Counted from the first letter of the stretch, positions 43,511 to 52,476 are shown. The stretch is 64,000 nucleotides of DNA from Priestia iocasae (GCF_016909075.1 NZ_JAFBFC010000003.1:186001-250000), one strand, 5' to 3'. Translations and numbers: made by a program. The notes: generated from the sequence alone by a model not told the origin.

Positions 43511-43553
43511 AAAAAGAATGGTGCAAATTTATCACTTTTGCACCATTCTTTTT
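43511..43553 (+). terminator. Terminator of the ytxH-like gene
   Basis: Perfect 17-bp inverted repeat AAAAAGAATGGTGCAAA with a 9-nt loop and a T-rich tail. Confidence 0.9.
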
Positions 43554-43677
43554 ATTTTTAATTTATCCCTTCCTTTCATCTCAAATCCAAATGCCTTTAT
43601 GGGTGATTACTGGTATACTATAAATCATTATAAGGTAAATATTGGTGAATGTTAAAAAGAGAAGGAAGGGTTATTCA

Positions 43678-44886
43678 TTGCATCACGTATCATTTAGAAA
43701 AGCGGCTTTTGCGTTGTTTACAGGTAGTTTTGTTAGCTTTATGATTTTATATATTCCACAAACACTCATCCCTGTGTTTTCATCGGAATTTAAGGTTAAT
43801 CCAGGGACAGCCAGTTTGTCTTTGTCACTAACTTCGGCTACTTTGGCCATTAGTCTACTTTTTGCTCCGCTTGTTTCAAACAAGCTAGGAAGAAAAAGAC
43901 TCATGATTCTTTCATTAATGATGTCATCTTTTCTTTGTATTCTTTCAGCCGTTAGTCCTACCTTTATCTTTTTCCTCATCGTAAGAACGTTAATGGGCAT
44001 ATCGCTCGCTGGATTTCCTAGCATTGCAATGACTTATATCAGTGAAGAATTTCCACCTAAACAAGTTGGAATTGTGATGGGCCTTTATGTAAGCGGTACA
44101 ACCGTTGGAGGATTAACAGGACGGGTGCTTACAGGTGTATTAACTGATATCATCTCTTGGCATGTGACAACATTGGTCATTGGTCTTCTGAGTATTTTTC
44201 TTAGTCTCTTGTTTTGGCGGTACTTGCCAAAAGAAACAAGCCATTCAATTCAAGCGTACTCATTGAATATTTTTTTCACAACCTTACTCTCCCCCTTTAA
44301 ACGAAAGGAACTACGGGCTCTTTACGCGCTATCGTTTCTTTTAATGGGTAGTTTCGTCACTATTTATAATTATATTGGCTATCTTTTAGCTGCTCCACCT
44401 TATTTTTTTAGCCAAACCGCACTTGGACTTTTATTTCTTATTTACTTTGTTGGTACATTTAGCTCCACGTATGCCGGAACCGTTGCGAATTCAGTAGGAC
44501 CACGCAAAGTTCTGTTAATTTGTATGTTGCTGATGATAGGAGGACTCTTCTTAACAACAAGCTCATCGCTCATTCTCATCATCATCGCACTTGGAATCTT
44601 AACGTTTGGTTTCTTTGGAAGCCATTCCATTGCAAGTCGATTAGTCGGTGATTATGCCGTAAGTAATAAAGCGCAAGCTTCTTCTCTCTACCTTTTATTC
44701 TACTATTTGGGTGCAAGTATCATTGGTACAAGTGGGGGATTTGTATTAACTCATAATGGATGGATTAGCCTTGTGCTTACTCTTGTCTTTTTTATTATGA
44801 TTGCATTTAGTGTTATCTTACTCTTCACAAAAGAACGAACGATTGTACACCATCAAAAACATTCCACTGTAAAAGCAGGCCGCTAG
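43678..44886 (+). CDS. MFS transporter (YnfM-like)
   Basis: 402 residues, twelve membrane helices; motif A (NKLGRKRLMI, between helices 2 and 3) and GRVLTGVLTD. I use TTG at 43678, preceded by GAAGGAAGGG; the frame is open upstream but those starts lack a ribosome site. Proton-driven exporter of an unknown compound. Confidence 0.82.
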   Translation: MHHVSFRKAAFALFTGSFVSFMILYIPQTLIPVFSSEFKVNPGTASLSLSLTSATLAISLLFAPLVSNKLGRKRLMILSLMMSSFLCILSAVSPTFIFFLIVRTLMGISLAGFPSIAMTYISEEFPPKQVGIVMGLYVSGTTVGGLTGRVLTGVLTDIISWHVTTLVIGLLSIFLSLLFWRYLPKETSHSIQAYSLNIFFTTLLSPFKRKELRALYALSFLLMGSFVTIYNYIGYLLAAPPYFFSQTALGLLFLIYFVGTFSSTYAGTVANSVGPRKVLLICMLLMIGGLFLTTSSSLILIIIALGILTFGFFGSHSIASRLVGDYAVSNKAQASSLYLLFYYLGASIIGTSGGFVLTHNGWISLVLTLVFFIMIAFSVILLFTKERTIVHHQKHSTVKAGR

Positions 44887-44906
44887 CTTATAGCCTGCTT
44901 TTTTGA
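44871..44906 (+). terminator. Terminator of the MFS gene
   Basis: Stem AAAAGCAGGC / GCCTGCTTTT overlapping the end of the coding region, then TTTTTTG. Confidence 0.85.
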
Positions 44907-45083
44907 CTTTTATCATACACTTTTGTCCATACATGGCAACTCTATTAGAGAGACAAACATACATATTAGCAAAATTAAGGCTATTATCTAGCTACAATTT
45001 AATAGAGGTGAATATACATATAAATAATCAGACATGTAGTGATACTTGACTGATTGGCCGAGAAATAAGAAAGGAGGATCATC

Positions 45084-46439
45084 ATGAGTTTTGATATTAG
45101 CATCACGATTTTCGTGTTTATGCTAACCATGATCGCTATCTTTTGGCGACCTGGGGGATTAAATGAAGCATGGCCTGCCTCAATTGGAGCGATTATCGTC
45201 CTTTTGTTAGGAATCGTATCATGGAATGATGTCTTAGATATAGTAGATAAAGTCAGCGGCGCTTCTATTACGATAATGGCAACCATTGTAATGGCTGTCA
45301 TATTAGAAAGCTTTGGATTCTTCCACTGGTCTGCTGCACGACTTGCCCGTTTAGCAAAAGGTTCAGGGCACCGATTATACTGGTATGTACAATTACTTTG
45401 CTTTTTAATGACATTGCTCTTTAATAACGATGGTAGTATTTTAATTACAACACCAATCCTCATTTTACTTTTAAAGAACCTTCGTTTAAAACCACATCAA
45501 CAAATTGCCTACCTCTTAAGTGGAGCTCTCATTGCGACAGCCTCAAGTGCACCGATTGGTGTTAGTAATGTTGTAAACTTAATTGCTTTAAACATTGTAG
45601 ATATGTCACTTTATATGCATACAGCGATGATGTTTGTACCCTCTACTTTAGGATTATTATTTATGTCTTGGCTAATGTTTCAAGTTGTCAAAAAAAAGCT
45701 GCCAAAAAAACTCCCTTCCTCATCTCACGACATTGAGGAGCATTTCTTCACGAAACATTTCCACCCTTTAAAAGTAATACCCTCTACTGTATCTAAAAAG
45801 AAACGAACTCGCTTTATGATGAAAATCTTACTGTTTGTCTTCATCATGCGTTGCTTATTATTTGTTGCCTCTTACTTTGCTTTTCCAATTGAGATTGTAG
45901 CCGTAGTTGGCTCCCTACTATTGCTCATGTGGAGATGGTATTACTTGCGTACAAACCCAATCGATATTTTAAAGAAAACACCTTGGCATATTCTGATTTT
46001 CGCTTTTTCTATGTATGTCATTATATACGCCCTTCATAATTCAGGGCTAACAGACATACTTGTACAATTAGCTCAACCTATCGTAGGTGAAGGATTACTA
46101 TACGCCACATTTGTGATGGGAGGATTAGTTTCTATTCTTTCCAACCTTTTTAACAATCATCCGGCACTAATGATTGGGACTATTACGTTGACAGAAATGG
46201 GCTTAGACCCTATTACGTTAAAGACCATTTACTTGGCTAATATTATTGGTAGCGATATGGGATCTCTCTTATTACCGATTGGTACACTCGCTTCTCTTAT
46301 TTGGATGCACATTTTAAGAAAAAATCACATTAAAGTGACATGGAAAGACTATTTAAGTGTATCTTTGCTAGTTATCCCCTTAACCACTATCATCACTTTA
46401 CTCTTGTTATTTTATTGGGTTCAACTTATTTTCACCTGA
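45084..46439 (+). CDS. ArsB/NhaD-like permease
   Basis: 451 residues, about eleven helices. Motifs of the ion-transporter superfamily: FNNDGSILITTPILI in the first half and FNNHPALMIGTI in the second, forming pseudo-symmetrical membrane repeats. ArsB-type arsenite efflux is the closest annotation, but no arsR or arsC is nearby, so Na+/H+ or organic-anion transport remains possible. ATG after AAAGGAGGATCATC. Confidence 0.7.
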   Translation: MSFDISITIFVFMLTMIAIFWRPGGLNEAWPASIGAIIVLLLGIVSWNDVLDIVDKVSGASITIMATIVMAVILESFGFFHWSAARLARLAKGSGHRLYWYVQLLCFLMTLLFNNDGSILITTPILILLLKNLRLKPHQQIAYLLSGALIATASSAPIGVSNVVNLIALNIVDMSLYMHTAMMFVPSTLGLLFMSWLMFQVVKKKLPKKLPSSSHDIEEHFFTKHFHPLKVIPSTVSKKKRTRFMMKILLFVFIMRCLLFVASYFAFPIEIVAVVGSLLLLMWRWYYLRTNPIDILKKTPWHILIFAFSMYVIIYALHNSGLTDILVQLAQPIVGEGLLYATFVMGGLVSILSNLFNNHPALMIGTITLTEMGLDPITLKTIYLANIIGSDMGSLLLPIGTLASLIWMHILRKNHIKVTWKDYLSVSLLVIPLTTIITLLLLFYWVQLIFT

Positions 46440-46444
46440 ACACA

Positions 46445-46481
46445 ACAAATGGCGCCTTCTATTTTAGGAGGCACCATTTGT
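46445..46481. terminator. Bidirectional terminator
   Basis: ACAAATGG-CGCCT against AGGCACCATTTGT with a small mismatch; separates the convergent ArsB-like and DedA genes. Confidence 0.7.
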
Positions 46482-46489
46482 ATAAAAGT

Positions 46490-47089
46490 TTAAATTGCTT
46501 TACCTTTTCTTGTTAGTTTAAACGCAACAAATAAAATAATGAAAATCATAAGAGCAAGGCCTAGTGGCTTCATATATTGAGAAACAATTGGTCCTACTTG
46601 TTCCCACCGCGGACCTAACTTATAGCCTAAATATACATAAATCGATGTGACAGGTAACATCGCGAGAAACGTATAAATTGAAAATTGAACAACATTCATT
46701 TTTGCCATTCCGCATGGAATTGAGATAGCAGTTCGAACACCAGGAATGAAGCGACCTAAAAAGGCCACACTAGGTCCGTATTTTTCAAAGAAACGATCTG
46801 ATGCATCAATTTCTTTTTCACGCACTAAAAAGTATTTTCCGTATTTTAAAACCAGTGGTCGTCCACCGTACCGGCCAAGTGCGTACAATGTTAGCGGTCC
46901 ACATACACCTCCGACTGTTCCGGCTAAGATGGCTAAATACAAGTTCATATCTCCCTGATAAACCCAATACCCAACTAACGGTAATACGAGCTCTGCTGGA
47001 ACAAACTCAAACGTTAATGCCAAAATGACTCCAAAGTAAGACAATTGTTTCAGCGCTTCTACAAGAGAGAGGACTAATTCTTCAAGCAA
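46490..47089 (-). CDS. DedA-family membrane protein
   Basis: 199 residues. Contains FxRFIPGVRT (as FLGRFIPGVRTAISIPCGMA) and the EFVPAELVLPLVGY block of DedA proteins, which act in lipid (undecaprenyl- or phosphatidylethanolamine-) scrambling across the membrane. Initiation is at TTG after AGGAGGAAATAGAG. Confidence 0.9.
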   Translation of the reverse strand: MLEELVLSLVEALKQLSYFGVILALTFEFVPAELVLPLVGYWVYQGDMNLYLAILAGTVGGVCGPLTLYALGRYGGRPLVLKYGKYFLVREKEIDASDRFFEKYGPSVAFLGRFIPGVRTAISIPCGMAKMNVVQFSIYTFLAMLPVTSIYVYLGYKLGPRWEQVGPIVSQYMKPLGLALMIFIILFVAFKLTRKGKAI

Positions 47090-47211
47090 CTCTATTTCCT
47101 CCTAACTTCTCCTCACCTATTATAATAGGATGACAATACTAGTATTTTAGCCTTTTTCCATGCAAATTTCTATACATTTATTTTCTCTACATAACTAGTC
47201 ACTTTACGAAT

Positions 47212-47267
47212 AAAACCCACTCCCTTCAATCCATCTCCGTTGGCAAATGGATAAAGGAATGGGTTTT
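47212..47267 (-). terminator. Terminator of the NlpC/P60 gene
   Basis: Imperfect stem AAAACCCACTCCCTT / AAAGGAATGGGTTTT, directly downstream of the gene; T-run short. Confidence 0.55.
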
Positions 47268-47280
47268 GTTTGTCACTCTA

Positions 47281-47958
47281 TTAATCTACGGCTACTTTTT
47301 TTGCACCTAAATAACGCTCTTTCCAATAGCTTGAATCTTTATCACTAATCGTTACACCTTTTGAGGTAGATGTGTGAATGAACTTGCCATCACCTAAATA
47401 GATGCCAGCATGTGAGGCACCTGACTTGTATGTTTCAAAATATACAAGATCTCCTCTACTTGGTTCTGTTACACTCTCACCTGCGTTGTACATTTGCTCA
47501 ACGGTTCGAGGCAAGTCCACACCTACACTCTCCTTAAATACATATTGTAAAAAACCACTGCAATCAAATCCATTGGGTGATGTTCCACCCCATTTATATG
47601 ATGTACCTACATGATTTTTCGCATCTGCAATAAGCTGATCGATATTAAAGCCGACTTCACTTTTCACTTCTTTTTGAACCACTTGCATAGCTTTATATGT
47701 ATGCGCACCGACAATACCATCGACTTTCAAATCATGTGCTCGTTGAAAATCCTTCACCGCTACAACTGTATCATAATTATAATAGTTTGAAACCGTTGCA
47801 TCTAAGTGACCTTTTTTCTTCAATATTTCTTTCAGTTCCGTTACATCACTATTTTGCATTCCTTGTCTTAACGTTTGATCTCCTAATGCTGCTTGTCCAA
47901 TAGCTGGTGCTGTAAACATAGCCCCTGTCATTGCAAGCGTCGTTACTAGTTTCTTCAC
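47281..47958 (-). CDS. Secreted NlpC/P60 endopeptidase with peptidoglycan-binding domain
   Basis: 225 residues: signal peptide (cleavage near IGQAAL), PG_binding_1 domain (about 30-95, TLRQGMQNSDVTELKEIL) and NlpC/P60 domain (about 105-222) with catalytic FDCSGF and SHAGIYLG. It cuts gamma-D-Glu-meso-DAP type bonds in cell-wall peptides. Initiation at GTG after GGAGGGAATAAA. Confidence 0.88.
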   Translation of the reverse strand: MKKLVTTLAMTGAMFTAPAIGQAALGDQTLRQGMQNSDVTELKEILKKKGHLDATVSNYYNYDTVVAVKDFQRAHDLKVDGIVGAHTYKAMQVVQKEVKSEVGFNIDQLIADAKNHVGTSYKWGGTSPNGFDCSGFLQYVFKESVGVDLPRTVEQMYNAGESVTEPSRGDLVYFETYKSGASHAGIYLGDGKFIHTSTSKGVTISDKDSSYWKERYLGAKKVAVD

Positions 47959-48140
47959 TTTATTCCCTCCGATCTTTACATACGCTTAACACCGTAACAT
48001 GTTTAGATAACAAAAAGGTGACAAACAGATAATAAGAACTTAACAATCTAATGACAGCTCCGTACTCTTTCCTTTCAGTCTGAAACATCTGGATTAACTA
48101 GAAACCGTTGCAAAAGAAGGGTGAGTCCTAGCCAAATCTA

Positions 48141-48169
48141 TTGCATATGTACTAGAAAGTAAGTACAAT
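48141..48169 (+). promoter_or_regulatory. Sigma-A-like promoter of hemAT
   Basis: TTGCAT, 17-bp spacer, TACAAT; followed by a leader of about 70 nt to the hemAT start. Confidence 0.5.
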
Positions 48170-48246
48170 TACCTAAGAGAAAATGAAGAATACTAGAATC
48201 GCTTCATCATACTTACATTACATAAAAGATAAAAGGTGATAAAAAC

Positions 48247-49569
48247 ATGGGATGGTTCCGTAAAAGCAAAGAAAGTGACATTCAAACTGAAGTCACAACA
48301 AAACATGACGTTCGTCTTGATGTTACAAATCCATTAATTAATAAGCAAATGCAAATGATACACTTAACAACAGATGATTTAATTAACGTTGTTGAAGTGA
48401 AATCGATTGTTCTTGAACACATTGATGAAATCGTCACTCAATTTTATGCCATAATCGATAAGCAACCTCACCTAGTGGAGATTATTAATCAACATAGCTC
48501 TGTTGATCGTTTAAAACAAACTCTTCGCCAACACATTATTGAGCTATTTGATGGCCAAATCGATGAGCAATTTTTAATAAAACGAAAAAACATCGCCAAA
48601 ATGCACGTTAAAATTGGGCTTGAGCCTGTTTGGTATTTATGTGCGTTTCAAAATTTGCTAACAGCTTTTATTACAACCTTTTCGACTTATATAAATTCTA
48701 AAGAGACATGTACACAAACCATTATAAGCGTGACAAAGCTATTAAGCTTAGAGCAACAGCTCGTTCTTGAAGCATACAACCATGAATATGAAAGGATTCG
48801 TCAATCTCTTGAAGACGAAAAAGCAACCATTCAAGACAAAATCACCTATACATCTTCTGTTCTCGCCTCTCTTTCAGACGAGACAAATGAGTTTGTTGGA
48901 AGTATTCATAAACAGGCACAGCAAGTTGTCACTTATGCAAATCAAAGTTCAGAGCTAGCCGAGATTGTTGAAAAAGAATCATTAGAAAGCAAACAAAAGC
49001 TCGATGATGAAAAACAAATGATGAGTGACATTCAAACAAGTACTCTTCAAATCCAAGAAAAAATGAAAGGGCTTGAACATACATCTCAGCAAATCAATCA
49101 AATTGTTGCCATTGTAACATCCATTGCTGAGCAAACAAACTTACTTGCATTAAATGCGTCAATTGAATCAGCACGCGCTGGGGAACATGGAAAAGGATTT
49201 GCCGTTGTGGCTCAAGAAGTACGCAAGCTAGCAGAAGAAACAAAAAACTCAATTGCAAATATTTCAACATTTATTCATGATATCCACCAACAAATTGATA
49301 GCATTTCAAAACTAACAGGAAACGTAGCAGCTCTCACAAAAGAGACAACTTCTCATATGTCAAATATAAATAGCTTTTTTGATAATGTGCTAAAAATAAC
49401 GACACAAAACAAACAACAAACGATGAAAACGCAAGAAGAACTAGAAGTCATTTCATCGGTTATTACTCAATTAACAGAACGCATTGAACAGATTGCTGCT
49501 TCATCAGACAATTTAAAAACCTTATCAACACAAATAGAAGGAGATCATTCTCATACGCTGATAAATTAA
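48247..49569 (+). CDS. hemAT: HemAT soluble oxygen-sensing chemoreceptor
   Basis: 440 residues without membrane helices. N-terminal protoglobin domain (about 25-185) with proximal heme-ligand His120 in [11 protein letters not shown] and Tyr67 where B. subtilis HemAT has distal Tyr70. C-terminal methyl-accepting signalling domain (about 230-440) with the conserved hairpin [25 protein letters not shown] that contacts CheA/CheW. It drives aerotaxis. ATG after AAAAGGTGATAAAAAC. Confidence 0.9.
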   Translation: MGWFRKSKESDIQTEVTTKHDVRLDVTNPLINKQMQMIHLTTDDLINVVEVKSIVLEHIDEIVTQFYAIIDKQPHLVEIINQHSSVDRLKQTLRQHIIELFDGQIDEQFLIKRKNIAKMHVKIGLEPVWYLCAFQNLLTAFITTFSTYINSKETCTQTIISVTKLLSLEQQLVLEAYNHEYERIRQSLEDEKATIQDKITYTSSVLASLSDETNEFVGSIHKQAQQVVTYANQSSELAEIVEKESLESKQKLDDEKQMMSDIQTSTLQIQEKMKGLEHTSQQINQIVAIVTSIAEQTNLLALNASIESARAGEHGKGFAVVAQEVRKLAEETKNSIANISTFIHDIHQQIDSISKLTGNVAALTKETTSHMSNINSFFDNVLKITTQNKQQTMKTQEELEVISSVITQLTERIEQIAASSDNLKTLSTQIEGDHSHTLIN

Positions 49570-49666
49570 CCTTGAAAACTGCATTGTAAATTGGGCTTTT
49601 TCCTCAGTCATGTAACCTACTGTTGACATATGATGTATAGACTTTTATTAAAGGAGGCTACAACAC

Positions 49667-49762
49667 ATGAGTTCAACAGCAGGTTATGGTTTCGGTGGAT
49701 TCTCATTTATCGTTGTGTTGTTTATTTTATTAATCATCGTAGGTTGCGCTTGTTGCTATTAA
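49667..49762 (+). CDS. YjcZ-family sporulation micropeptide
   Basis: 31 residues: MSSTAGYGFGGFSFIVVLFI then LLIIVGCACCY, a single membrane helix ending in cysteines, the pattern of YjcZ/YjcZ-like sporulation peptides. AAGGAGG 9 bp before ATG. A CATATGAT stretch at 49627-49634 could be a sporulation-type -10, but no convincing -35 fits. Confidence 0.8.
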   Translation: MSSTAGYGFGGFSFIVVLFILLIIVGCACCY

Positions 49763-49772
49763 TTTACCATCT

Positions 49773-49803
49773 AAAAATGGCTCCATAAGGGAGCCATTTT
49801 TAT
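49773..49803 (+). terminator. Terminator of the yjcZ-like gene
   Basis: Stem AAATGGCTCC / GGAGCCATTT with a 5-nt loop and TTTATTT tail. Confidence 0.85.
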
Positions 49804-49842
49804 TTAGGTTAGAACAATAAAAAAACACACTTCACCTTTTTC

Positions 49843-50014
49843 ATAAAAAAAAAGAAACCTTCCCTTGCTGCCAATGCAGCAATCCGAAAAGAAGGTTTCG
49901 ACAGAAAATAATGATTGACGAGGTAAGGGGGTCATCAATCGGCGGTTTAAACACTTGAGGCATACCTTAGGATATGAACACGGATACTACTTGTAAGAGA
50001 CCCTATCGAATCTC
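49843..50014 (-). ncRNA. Probable sigma-K-dependent small RNA (about 170 nt)
   Basis: Three elements on the minus strand. A sigma-K-like promoter ends at 50021. A 5' hairpin (GTAAGAGA / TCTCTTAC, 49993-50018), a second hairpin (GATTGA / TCAATC, 49913-49940) with a C-rich 16-nt loop, and a rho-independent terminator (GAAACCTTC / GAAGGTTTC, 49854-49899, containing an inner TTGCTG / CAGCAA stem) then T-run. No reading frame has a ribosome site. The loop sequence CCCCCTTACCTC could pair with ribosome sites of target mRNAs. It may belong to a known sporulation sRNA family; I cannot tell. Confidence 0.6.
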
Positions 50015-50020
50015 TTACTA

Positions 50021-50047
50021 TACTATATGTGATTTGCTAGAGTATGT
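50021..50047 (-). promoter_or_regulatory. Sigma-K-like promoter of the small RNA
   Basis: On the minus strand AC, 16-bp spacer, CATATAGTA: full agreement with the sigma-K core consensus AC-N16..17-CATANNNTA. Confidence 0.65.
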
Positions 50048-50050
50048 AAT

Positions 50051-50085
50051 GGACAAGCGTTGACGGTGAATGCGGATTTTTCACC
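50051..50085. repeat. Promoter-upstream element, copy 1
   Basis: Plus-strand text begins GGACAAGCGTTGACGG and ends TGCGGATTTTTCACC. Copy 2 (50289-50322) shares GGACAAGCG and TGCGGATTTTT at the same spacing. Both copies lie 3 bp beyond the -35 of a sigma-K-like promoter. ATGGACAAGC here fits the SpoIIID consensus WWRRACARNY. Confidence 0.6.
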
Positions 50086-50100
50086 TAATTGACAATAAAA

Positions 50101-50124
50101 AAGGTCATGCATGAAGCATGACCT
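50101..50124 (-). terminator. Terminator of the second yjcZ-like gene
   Basis: Perfect stem AAGGTCATGC / GCATGACCTT with a 4-nt loop; T-run (TTTTTTATTG) on the minus strand. Confidence 0.9.
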
Positions 50125-50146
50125 TCTCTCTCTTACCCATTACTCA

Positions 50147-50227
50147 TTAGTATTTAAAGCATGAACAACCAACAATCACTAATAAAACAAACAACACAAC
50201 GATTAAAGAAAAATAGTTTCCACTCAT
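50147..50227 (-). CDS. YjcZ-family micropeptide, second copy
   Basis: 26 residues, MSGNYFSLIVVLFVLLVIVG then CSCFKY: one membrane helix and a Cys-x-Cys end, clearly related to the peptide at 49667 (SFIVVLFILLIIVGCACC). Ribosome site GGGGGAAAAATAA-ATG. Preceded by a sigma-K-like promoter; the gene is on the opposite strand from the first copy. Confidence 0.75.
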   Translation of the reverse strand: MSGNYFSLIVVLFVLLVIVGCSCFKY

Positions 50228-50258
50228 TTATTTTTCCCCCTTTCACCATTCCTACTAC

Positions 50259-50285
50259 TAACATATGAAGAATCGGACAAACGGT
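50259..50285 (-). promoter_or_regulatory. Sigma-K-like promoter of the second yjcZ-like gene
   Basis: AC, 16-bp spacer, CATATGTTA on the minus strand, matching AC-N16..17-CATANNNTA. The transcript would start about 20 nt before the ribosome site. Confidence 0.65.
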
Positions 50286-50288
50286 GCA

Positions 50289-50322
50289 GGACAAGCGCCG
50301 AGGGCAATTGCGGATTTTTTCC
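50289..50322. repeat. Promoter-upstream element, copy 2
   Basis: Plus-strand text begins GGACAAGCGCCGAGGG and ends TGCGGATTTTTTCC; pairs with copy 1 at 50051-50085 with a conserved 3-bp gap to the -35. Confidence 0.6.
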
Positions 50323-50574
50323 ACACCACAAATTTTTCTGAAAATCACTATTTTATTGAAACAAAAGACAGATGTCATACGTCTTATTAGTAGACCTTTT
50401 GAGAGCGTATAAATGAGGTCAGATTAATTAGATAGGAATTAAGTTATTCTTTATATAATGATGAACAGGTGAGGAAAAATCGTATCATCTACACTCACAA
50501 TCCATTTTTTCAAGATGTTTGCTATAGTTGAGTCATTTATTACATTTCTTTTTTTATGTGAAAGGAGGATCTTT
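50323..50574. other. Gene-free interval
   Basis: AT-rich sequence between the sigma-K promoter region and the small peptide gene at 50575. I see no convincing promoter or RNA structure; minus-strand open frames lack ribosome sites. Confidence 0.4.
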
Positions 50575-50661
50575 ATGCGAAACAATAGGTTACCAGGGAT
50601 ATTATTTTTTACATTTCTCCTATTGATCGTATCTATACTCATTTTTTCTACTACTTTTTAA
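50575..50661 (+). CDS. Single-helix micropeptide
   Basis: 28 residues, MRNNRLPG followed by a hydrophobic helix (ILFFTFLLLIVSILIFSTTF). AAAGGAGG lies 6 bp before the ATG. The size and setting among YjcZ-type genes suggest a sporulation membrane peptide, which is inference only. Confidence 0.6.
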   Translation: MRNNRLPGILFFTFLLLIVSILIFSTTF

Positions 50662-50797
50662 ATGCTAAAACGGATGTCAAGCTATTTAATGACGTATACA
50701 TAGATACATCTAATAACTAAAACCCCTTCATCCTCCACCTACTCACCGTGTTCCTTGAGGTGGGGGTCTTCTCGGTAAAAATGATAAAAATAAAAAA

Positions 50798-50841
50798 GGC
50801 TGAGACAAACAGGATAAAGAGTACCCCTGTTTGTCTTAGCC
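50798..50841 (-). terminator. Terminator of the 49-residue protein gene
   Basis: 16-bp arms GGCTAAGACAAACAGG / CCTGTTTGTCTCAGCC (one mismatch); minus-strand tail TTTTTTATTTTT. Confidence 0.85.
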
Positions 50842-50842
50842 T

Positions 50843-50992
50843 CTATTTACAATCTTCCTCATTGACTTCTTTAAACGTTTCAATCACTTCAATATGATTG
50901 TGATTACTCGACACATTGTTTGCTGTAATAAAAGACACAAATAAGATGAATACTAAAATCGTTATTGCACGCACCCATTTCTCATCTTTCAT
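50843..50992 (-). CDS. Small single-helix protein
   Basis: 49 residues, MKDEKWVRAITILVFILFVSF then a polar tail with HNHIEVIETFKEVNEEDCK. Ribosome site GGGGGG before the ATG and a good terminator after the stop. Could be an uncleaved signal-anchor peptide with an extracellular tail. Family not recognised. Confidence 0.6.
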   Translation of the reverse strand: MKDEKWVRAITILVFILFVSFITANNVSSNHNHIEVIETFKEVNEEDCK

Positions 50993-51090
50993 CCCCATCC
51001 CCCCTACTATCCTCATTCTCCCTTTTCACTAAAAAACCTTCTTCCATTATATGTATAGATCCATTCACTTAGAAAATCAGAGATAACAAA

Positions 51091-51137
51091 AGAGCTGAAT
51101 CAAATAGGAGAGTGATTACTCCTTTTGACTCAGCTCT
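51091..51137 (-). terminator. Terminator of the ktrAB operon
   Basis: Long stem AGAGCTGA-TCAAA-AGGAG type arms with one or two mismatches; TTTTGTT tail on the minus strand. Confidence 0.75.
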
Positions 51138-51146
51138 TTATGAATT

Positions 51147-52472
51147 TCATCCTGTTAGTACATCTTCACTCGGATAGCGAATGGCTGAACGCTGCGGCTT
51201 CGCAAGTGAAAAAGCTAACGTAAGTGGTCCTAGCTTTCCTAGAAACATAATAAAAATAATAATAAATCGTCCAAAGTCCGATAAGTCAGCTGTTACCCCC
51301 ATGGATAATCCGACTGTTCCAAACGCAGAAATGACTTCGAAGACTAATTCTAGAAATGGAATACGCTCTGATTCTGATATATTCAAGATAAAGATGGCAG
51401 AAAAGATAAAAAGCACACCCATCGTAGAAATCGCAAGGGCTCGAAACACAAACGATACATCAATGCGTCGCTTCAATATATTAAGGTCATCTCTCGCTCG
51501 TAAAAAGGCGAGTACAGCCAAAATGATAATAATAAAAGTGGTTAATTTGATTCCTCCACCCGTTGAAGCACTTCCAGCCCCAACAAACATCAATAACAGC
51601 ATAAGAAAAATGGTTGACTCATCCATACTTCCGATATCAATCGTGTTAAAACCAGCCGTACGTGTCGTAACCGCTTGGAAATACGCAGCCCACACCTTTT
51701 CGCTCCAGTCTAATCCTCCTAGCGTTTTAGGATTCGCATATTCTAAAAAGAAAATCAAAATCATCGCAACCGTATTAATCACAAGAGTTCCAATGAGCAT
51801 CATTTTTGAATGTAAGCTCAGCTTTTTATAAGAACGCTTTTGCCATATATCCACTAAAACGGTAAATCCAATTCCTCCAATTATAAACAAAAGTGAAATC
51901 GTCACGTTTACAATCGGATCCCCAACATAACGTGTTAATCCATCAGACCACAAAGCAAATCCTGCGTTATTAAATGATGATATGGAATGAAAAAGACTGT
52001 AATAAAGTCCTTTACCCCACCCATATTCAGGAACCCATCTTATGGCTAAAAACAGCATCGCAACCCCTTCAATTAAAAAGGAAAAGATGAACAAATGCTT
52101 TACAAGTCGAATCACACCACCAATATTTGTTTGATTCAACGATTGTTGAATTAAAAGACGTTGTTTAAATCCTATTCGCTTACCTAGCACCATAAAGATT
52201 AAAACGGCAAACGACATAATACCTAACCCACCAAGTTGTATCAAACACATAATAACAATTTGACCAAATATCGTAAATTCGGTTCCTGTATCCATCACCG
52301 CTAATCCTGTTACAGTCATGGCCGATGTGGCCGTGAACATGGCATCGATCCACTTAATCGAATGCGTTGTTGAAAACGGGAGCTTTAATAAAACAGCTCC
52401 TGCAATAATACATACACCAAAGACAGCAACAAGTAGCTGTGGGGGGCTTAACTGGATCGACTTCGTTTTCAT
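51147..52472 (-). CDS. ktrB: Potassium channel/transporter subunit KtrB
   Basis: 441 residues from the ATG after AAGGAGTATAATTCA; eight TM segments with four P-loops, for example SAMTVTGLAVMD, FNNAGFALWSDG and FGTVGLSMG. KtrB forms the K+ pore (Na+-coupled) gated by the KtrA ring. The 3' end of ktrA lies 4 bp upstream. Confidence 0.88.
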   Translation of the reverse strand: MKTKSIQLSPPQLLVAVFGVCIIAGAVLLKLPFSTTHSIKWIDAMFTATSAMTVTGLAVMDTGTEFTIFGQIVIMCLIQLGGLGIMSFAVLIFMVLGKRIGFKQRLLIQQSLNQTNIGGVIRLVKHLFIFSFLIEGVAMLFLAIRWVPEYGWGKGLYYSLFHSISSFNNAGFALWSDGLTRYVGDPIVNVTISLLFIIGGIGFTVLVDIWQKRSYKKLSLHSKMMLIGTLVINTVAMILIFFLEYANPKTLGGLDWSEKVWAAYFQAVTTRTAGFNTIDIGSMDESTIFLMLLLMFVGAGSASTGGGIKLTTFIIIILAVLAFLRARDDLNILKRRIDVSFVFRALAISTMGVLFIFSAIFILNISESERIPFLELVFEVISAFGTVGLSMGVTADLSDFGRFIIIFIMFLGKLGPLTLAFSLAKPQRSAIRYPSEDVLTG

Positions 52473-52476
52473 TGAA

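Noticed and set aside
48090-48135. Possible riboswitch-like sequence before hemAT (CTAG...CTAG pairing)
   Set aside because: Does not match the conserved parts of c-di-GMP or other aptamers I know.
49646-49651. TTGACA-N17-TATTAA as promoter of the first yjcZ-like gene
   Set aside because: The -10 would overlap the ribosome site, so the transcript would lack it.
50729-50770. CCACCT / AGGTGG hairpin after the 28-residue gene
   Set aside because: No T-run on the plus strand; may be a weak structure without function.
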